Part shown: one piece after another, positions 7,919 to 11,084 of the stretch | Layout: the number at the start of each line of letters is the position of its first letter | Position numbering within the stretch: the first letter of the stretch is position 1 | NCBI GenBank assembly: GCA_005884465.1 | Contig: VAZH01000034.1 | Location: 1 to 11,084 of the forward strand | DNA length: 11,084 nt | Source: Alphaproteobacteria bacterium | GTDB taxonomy: Bacteria; Pseudomonadota; Alphaproteobacteria; Rhizobiales; Xanthobacteraceae | Direction of reading: 5' to 3' | Made by a program: the position numbers and the translations under genes | Notes under the pieces: model-generated | Database searches by the model: none | Told to the model about the DNA's origin: nothing | The model's input: the letters and a program-made list of their open reading frames with translations, nothing else

Positions 7919-8596
7919 ATGACCACACGCGACTCCGCCTCTTCCGAAATCACGCCCGAAGTGCTGCTGCGCGCTTATGCCTGCGGCATCTTTCCGATGG
8001 CCGAGAGTGCCGACGATCCGACCCTGTTCTGGGTCGAGCCGGAAATGCGCGGCGTGATTCCGCTCGACGGCTTTCGCATTTCCTCGCGGCTGGCGCGCAC
8101 GGTGCGCTCCGATGCCTTCACCGTCACCGTCGACAGCACTTTCAAGGCTGTCATCGCCGGCTGTGCCGCACCGCAGCCCGGCCGCGACGACACCTGGATC
8201 AACAAGCGCATCCGCGACCTCTACATCGGGCTGCACGAACTCGGACATGCCCATAGCGTCGAGGTCTGGAACAATGACGACCTGGTCGGCGGACTCTACG
8301 GCGTCAGCCTTGGCCGCGCCTTCTTCGGCGAGAGCATGTTTCATCGCGCCCGCGACGCCTCGAAGGTGGCGCTGGTGCACCTGGTGGCGCGGCTGATCAC
8401 GGGCGGCTTCGAATTACTCGACACGCAATATGTGACCGAGCACTTGCGCAGCTTTGGAGCGGTCGAGGTCTCGCGGCGGCGCTATACCGGACTGCTCGAC
8501 AAGGCGATCAGAGGTGAGGCGCATTTCCACAAGCTGCCGCTCGACCGGCCGATCAGCGGCGCGCGGGCGCTGGCGATTATCGCGGCGCGCGGGTGA
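7919..8596 (+). CDS. aat: Leucyl/phenylalanyl-tRNA-protein transferase
   Basis: This cytosolic enzyme transfers Leu or Phe from charged tRNA to proteins with N-terminal Lys or Arg, creating a bacterial N-end-rule degron read by ClpS and ClpAP. The 225 residues compare with 234 in E. coli Aat. Motifs in order: [12 protein letters not shown] (17-28), [14 protein letters not shown] (37-50, the alphaproteobacterial form of the WWSPDPR region), TWINKRI (97-103), AHSVEVW and [20 protein letters not shown] (about 113-142), then [16 protein letters not shown] and [21 protein letters not shown] (about 165-187). The GNAT-like core is complete. The ATG at 7919 has no recognisable Shine-Dalgarno sequence (CCTCCCACCC precedes it), so the start is chosen by homology and the message may be leaderless or weakly translated. 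It is convergent with the DUF2155 gene. Confidence 0.96.
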   Translation: MTTRDSASSEITPEVLLRAYACGIFPMAESADDPTLFWVEPEMRGVIPLDGFRISSRLARTVRSDAFTVTVDSTFKAVIAGCAAPQPGRDDTWINKRIRDLYIGLHELGHAHSVEVWNNDDLVGGLYGVSLGRAFFGESMFHRARDASKVALVHLVARLITGGFELLDTQYVTEHLRSFGAVEVSRRRYTGLLDKAIRGEAHFHKLPLDRPISGARALAIIAARG

Positions 8597-8676
8597 AGGC
8601 GTTATCGTGTCGCGGACGCGGCAGCGCATCTCCCGGCGATGCGAAGCATTATCCACTGCGCCGGTATCCCAATGCA

Positions 8677-8716
8677 CAACGCCGCCCAAGCGGAGTATGA
8701 TCGCTCGGCGGCGTTG
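8677..8716. terminator. Large hairpin between convergent aat and DUF2155 genes
   Basis: A perfect 10-bp stem (CAACGCCGCC 8677-8686 with GGCGGCGTTG 8707-8716) continues, after a small asymmetric bulge, into AGCG/CGCT and a 9-base loop. It lies 80 bp after the aat stop, between two convergent genes, where a bidirectional terminator is expected. No long T tract follows on either side, so it could instead stabilise the 3' end of the transcript. Confidence 0.45.
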
Positions 8717-8795
8717 CGTATTAGCGCTGGGCCCTCAAATCCCCAGCACGGTTATGTCTGCGCAGGCCGTGCAAAGGTTCATGCAATAAGTTGGG

Positions 8796-8822
8796 CCGGG
8801 CCGGAAATCTTCTCCGGGCCGG
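8796..8822 (-). terminator. Hairpin just after the DUF2155 stop codon
   Basis: CCGGGCCGGA (8796-8805) pairs with TCCGGGCCGG (8813-8822) with one internal G-G mismatch (C-C on the minus strand) and a 7-base loop. It is 22 bp past the stop of the minus-strand DUF2155 gene and is followed there by CCCAACTTATT, so it is a plausible but T-poor terminator. Confidence 0.4.
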
Positions 8823-8844
8823 TGGGTTGCTGTGATGGTGTCTG

Positions 8845-9807
8845 CTACCTGAAAATCCCGAACAGGCCGCCGGGCTGCGGCTGCGGTTGGGGCTGCTGCT
8901 GGAACTGCGGCTGAGGCGGCGGCGGCGGACGCTGCGCCTGCTTTGGCGGCGCGCGCTTTTGCGCCGGCGGCGGTGCGGCAGGCTTGGGGGGTTCGGTCGG
9001 GGCTGCGTTGACGAGGGTGGTTTCGGGGCCTTTGCAGTCGGTCAGCCAGATGTCGTAGATCGGGTGCTCGACGCCGTGCAGGCCGGGACTCGCCGCGAAC
9101 ATCCAGCCCGAGAAAATCCGCTTCACCTCGCCCTGCAGGGTGATCTCGTCGACCTCGACAAAGGCGTCGGTGTTGGCGGCCTCCGTTGCCGGACGCGTGT
9201 AGCAGGCATCGGTCTTTACCCGCAGCGCGCCGAACTGGACGGTCTCCCCGATGTCTTCGTCGAAGTTGATGATGCGCCCCGTGATCTTGTCGAGCCCCGA
9301 AAAGCTCGCCTTCTTGTTGGCGATCTTCTGCGCCGGCGGCTCGGAGACCACCTCGTCGCCGGGCTGCAACGTCGCGGGCGATTGCGGCACGCCCTTCGGC
9401 TGGCGTTGTCCCGGCGGCAATCCCGGCAGCGCATTGGCTCCCGGCGGCGCGACCGCGATACCCTGGCCAGGCTGCGGCGGCGCCACCGCGATCCCTGGCG
9501 GGGTATTCTGCGGAACGACGGTGGTGCCGGGCGGCGGCGCCAGCGGTTGCGACTGCACGGCTCCCGGCGCGGGTACGCCCTGCCCCGGCAGCGGGCGATT
9601 GGGCGTCGGCAACAGGCGGCCCTGAGGCAGCTCCGGAACCTCTTCTTCGTCGTCGGGCGGCGGGGCGCCACGGGGAACATTGCCGGGCGGTCGCGGCGCG
9701 GGATCCGAGAAGATATTGCCGATCTGCGCGCGCGCGGGCGGCGCAAGCGAGATCGCTGTAGCGGCAATGAGGGCCGCAAAACCAGTCAGGGCAATGGTTC
9801 GAAACAT
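8845..9807 (-). CDS. Exported proline-rich DUF2155-domain protein
   Basis: A 320-residue protein of unknown function. Residues 1-27 form a Sec signal peptide (MFRTIALTGFAALIAAT..., hydrophobic core, ARA cleavage site before Gln28), so it acts in the periplasm or envelope. Residues 30-160 are a disordered Pro/Gly/Gln-rich stretch with an acidic patch (DDEEEVPEL) and a near-repeat of GIAVAPP at 105-111 and 116-122. The conserved DUF2155 domain is at about 166-258: KASFSGLDKITGRI, FGALRVKTDACYTRP, FSGWMFAASPGLHGVEHPIYDIWLTDC. Cys202 and Cys258 could form a disulfide. The tail (259-320) is Pro/Gln/Lys-rich and ends GGLFGIFR. DUF2155 genes commonly lie beside aat in alphaproteobacteria, here convergent with it. 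The ATG at 9807 has only a weak ribosome site. The length exceeds the bare domain because of the linkers. Confidence 0.9.
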   Translation of the reverse strand: MFRTIALTGFAALIAATAISLAPPARAQIGNIFSDPAPRPPGNVPRGAPPPDDEEEVPELPQGRLLPTPNRPLPGQGVPAPGAVQSQPLAPPPGTTVVPQNTPPGIAVAPPQPGQGIAVAPPGANALPGLPPGQRQPKGVPQSPATLQPGDEVVSEPPAQKIANKKASFSGLDKITGRIINFDEDIGETVQFGALRVKTDACYTRPATEAANTDAFVEVDEITLQGEVKRIFSGWMFAASPGLHGVEHPIYDIWLTDCKGPETTLVNAAPTEPPKPAAPPPAQKRAPPKQAQRPPPPPQPQFQQQPQPQPQPGGLFGIFR

Positions 9808-9844
9808 CTCGCGGCTTTAACAGGCGAATCGGGCTCGCGACATT

Positions 9845-9858
9845 GTACAGGGTACAGG
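9845..9858. repeat. Tandem GTACAGG direct repeat upstream of DUF2155 gene
   Basis: GTACAGG occurs twice head to tail (9845-9851 and 9852-9858), 38-51 bp upstream of the DUF2155 start and 190 bp upstream of the SDR start. Tandem 7-bp repeats in a divergent intergenic region could bind a regulator, but chance is not excluded. Confidence 0.25.
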
Positions 9859-9982
9859 GTTATGCGCCGCGCGCAGGGGCACCGGTTAACACGCCGAATA
9901 CGGCGGGGAAAGGGCGGCTTTGCCCTCCTCAAGACCACTGGTCAGCCCGCGGGCCAGATGAAATAGTGGCTTCCGATGAACG

Positions 9983-10000
9983 TTCGCGCGCCCGCGCGAA
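9983..10000 (+). promoter_or_regulatory. Hairpin in the SDR 5' region
   Basis: TTCGCGC (9983-9989) pairs with GCGCGAA (9994-10000) around a 4-base loop, and a second small hairpin TCCGG-GTCAA-CCGGA follows at 10011-10025. Both lie between the divergent DUF2155 and SDR genes, just before the SDR ribosome site. They may be operator or 5' UTR structures; no -35/-10 pair was recognised. Confidence 0.2.
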
Positions 10001-10045
10001 AGCAGGAAAATCCGGGTCAACCGGAGCAACAGGGAAACGCCACAC

Positions 10046-10825
10046 ATGCCCGATCGAATTCGTCTGGATGGCAAGGTCGCCGTCGTCACCGGGGCTGCCG
10101 GCGTCATCGGCACCGCAACCATCCGCCTGTTGGCCGAACGCGGCGCCCGCGTTGTTGCCGTCGACCGCAGGGAACTGGACCTGCAGGGCGCGATCAAGGA
10201 TTTGCCGGCCGCCGCGCAGGCGCTTGCCGTGACTGCCGACGTCACCGATGAGAACGAGGTCGCGGAGTATGTCCGCGCCGCCGTCGACAAGTTCGGCGCC
10301 ATCGACGTGTTTTACAACAACGCCGGCATCGAAGGCGACGTGGCGCCGATCACGAGATATTCGCTGGAGGCGTTTCGCAGGGTGCTCGATGTCAACGTGG
10401 TCGGCGTATTTCTGGGGCTGAAACATGTGCTGCCAGTGATGCTCAAACAGAACAAGGGCAGCATCATCAACACCGCCTCGATCGCCGGCCTGATCGGTTC
10501 TCCGGAGGTCGCGGTCTACAGCGCCAGCAAGCATGCGGTGATCGGGCTGACCAAGAGCGCCGCGCTGGAATGCTCAACAACCAATGTGCGGGTGAACTGC
10601 GTCTGCCCCGGCCTGATCGACAGCCGGATGCTGAGCGCGATCATCCAGGGCCGCAACCCCGGCAACGCGCCCACGCCCAACGACAAGATCGTCGAGCGGA
10701 TTCCGGCGCGCCGGCTCGGCCAAGCTTCAGAGGTCGCCTCCATCGTCGCGTTCCTCGCCTCCGACGAGGCAAGCTATGTCTCGGGTTCCGCCTACACCGT
10801 CGACGGTGGACGGACTGCAAGCTAA
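10046..10825 (+). CDS. SDR-family NAD(P)-dependent oxidoreductase
   Basis: A classical short-chain dehydrogenase/reductase of 259 residues, the normal length. The Rossmann cofactor motif is TGAAGVIG (15-22), with Asp40 at the end of the second strand (VVAVDRR), which favours NAD over NADP. Then come DVTD (65-68), NNAG (91-94), Asn117, and the catalytic Ser145 (NTAS), Tyr158 and Lys162 (YSASK). PGLID (188-192) and the C-terminal YVSGSAYTVDGG (244-255) are also typical. Substrate cannot be read: 3-oxoacyl-ACP reductase FabG and catabolic alcohol dehydrogenases share this form. The ATG at 10046 has AGGGA 10 bp upstream. A palindromic repeat follows 5 bp after the stop, and a probable esterase gene begins 112 bp downstream on the same strand, so the pair may act in one catabolic pathway (inference). 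Confidence 0.93.
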   Translation: MPDRIRLDGKVAVVTGAAGVIGTATIRLLAERGARVVAVDRRELDLQGAIKDLPAAAQALAVTADVTDENEVAEYVRAAVDKFGAIDVFYNNAGIEGDVAPITRYSLEAFRRVLDVNVVGVFLGLKHVLPVMLKQNKGSIINTASIAGLIGSPEVAVYSASKHAVIGLTKSAALECSTTNVRVNCVCPGLIDSRMLSAIIQGRNPGNAPTPNDKIVERIPARRLGQASEVASIVAFLASDEASYVSGSAYTVDGGRTAS

Positions 10826-10830
10826 AGATT

Positions 10831-10908
10831 GTCGTTCCGGGCTGGTCCAAAGGACCAGACCCGGAATCTCGAGATTCCGGGTCTGCGCTTCGCGCATCCC
10901 GGAATGAC
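10831..10908. repeat. Palindromic intergenic repeat after the SDR gene
   Basis: Outer arms GTCGTTCCGGG (10831-10841) and CCCGGAATGAC (10898-10908) pair with one G-T. Inside are hairpin CTGGTCC-AAA-GGACCAG (10842-10858), a perfect 28-bp palindrome (10857-10884, half-site AGACCCGGAATCTC), and hairpin TGCGC-TTC-GCGCA (10884-10896). The element can fold as two back-to-back hairpins or as a three-armed cross. Its CCGGGAATGAC-type ends resemble dispersed repeats in Bradyrhizobium and relatives (general knowledge, one copy seen). It differs in sequence from the repeat at 1579-1690. It may end SDR transcription or lower expression of the next gene. Confidence 0.8.
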
Positions 10909-10937
10909 AGGTACACTCGTTAGAAGGTCTCCTCATC

Positions 10938-11084
10938 ATGCCCGTGACCCTCGATCCCGATGCCGCCGCCGTGTTCAAGGCATTTCAGGAAGCCGGCCGT
11001 CCGCCCTACGAAACGGTTTCACCCACCGAAGCGCGCGAGCTCTATCTGAAGGCCCGTGTCGTCAGCAATCCCGAGCCGCCGGAC
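10938..11084 (+). CDS. Probable alpha/beta-hydrolase (esterase), 5' part only
   Basis: The ATG at 10938 opens a frame with no stop to the window edge (49 codons). AGAAGG at 10922-10927 lies 10 bp upstream. The N-terminus, MPVTLDPDAAAVFKAFQEAG followed by RPPYETVSPTEARELYLKAR, matches the usual cap-region start of HSL/Aes-type acetyl esterases and lipases (LDPDAA...; P-EAR-LY). The HGGG oxyanion motif and GxSxG nucleophile lie beyond the window, so the family call rests on the N-terminal pattern only. It follows the SDR gene on the same strand, with a palindromic repeat between. Confidence 0.65.
   Translation, partial: MPVTLDPDAAAVFKAFQEAGRPPYETVSPTEARELYLKARVVSNPEPPD

Noticed and set aside
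6891..7922. A 343-codon open frame on the plus strand
   Set aside because: It is antisense to the DASS transporter and rich in Arg/His/Gln/Asp, typical of shadow frames in G+C-rich DNA.
8887..9966. A 359-codon Arg/Gly-rich open frame on the plus strand
   Set aside because: It is antisense to the DUF2155 gene, which has a signal peptide and a conserved domain.
9843..10232. A 129-codon open frame running into the SDR gene
   Set aside because: Its second half is an out-of-frame reading of the SDR Rossmann region and its first half has no recognisable features.
10831..10908. A tRNA-like cloverleaf
   Set aside because: The arms do not match tRNA stem lengths, and no T-loop consensus (GGTTCRANYCC) is present; it is a palindromic repeat.

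Overview
The window looks like chromosomal DNA of an alphaproteobacterium, most likely Bradyrhizobium or a close Nitrobacteraceae relative. The grounds are high G+C, GTG starts, a DUF1236-type secreted protein, the aroQ-accB-accC and aat-DUF2155 gene sets in typical alphaproteobacterial form, and two different intergenic palindromic repeats of a kind common in that family. The genus is inferred from general knowledge, not from a search.

Layout from left to right. (1) The 3' end of a DUF1236-domain secreted protein (1-342, +), closed by a strong GCGA-tetraloop terminator (364-388). (2) A housekeeping block: aroQ (590-1057, +), accB (1100-1570, +) and accC (1706-3076, +). A 112-bp inverted-repeat element sits between accB and accC and ends one base before the accC ribosome binding site. 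(3) A three-gene signalling operon with two ATGA stop/start overlaps: a membrane CHASE3 histidine kinase (3191-4714), a stand-alone Rcp1-like receiver (4711-5151) and a receiver fused to a HisKA_2-type kinase (5148-6239). (4) A convergent DASS/SLC13 dicarboxylate transporter (7697-6249, -), ending 9 bp from the kinase operon. (5) aat, leucyl/phenylalanyl-tRNA-protein transferase (7919-8596, +), convergent with an exported proline-rich DUF2155 protein (9807-8845, -); hairpins lie between them. (6) A classical SDR oxidoreductase (10046-10825, +), a palindromic repeat (10831-10908), and the first 49 codons of a probable alpha/beta-hydrolase (10938-11084, +) that runs off the window.

How the genes fit together. 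AccB and AccC are the biotin carrier and biotin carboxylase of acetyl-CoA carboxylase, the entry to fatty acid synthesis. AroQ is step three of the shikimate pathway. Aat tags proteins for ClpAP through the N-end rule. The kinase operon encodes sensor, shuttle receiver and second kinase but no DNA-binding output, so its output must lie elsewhere. In many alphaproteobacteria aat and the DUF2155 gene follow accC closely, so the signalling operon and transporter look like later insertions into that neighbourhood (inference from remembered synteny).

No CRISPR array, insertion sequence, prophage, tRNA or rRNA was seen. I did not find a clearly new biological system. The best candidates for a second look are the output-less phosphorelay operon and the structured repeat wedged into the accB-accC transcript. 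Two starts need care: accC begins at 1706, not at the upstream in-frame TTG inside the repeat, and the receiver-kinase begins at 5148. No gene-free stretch exceeds about 250 bp.
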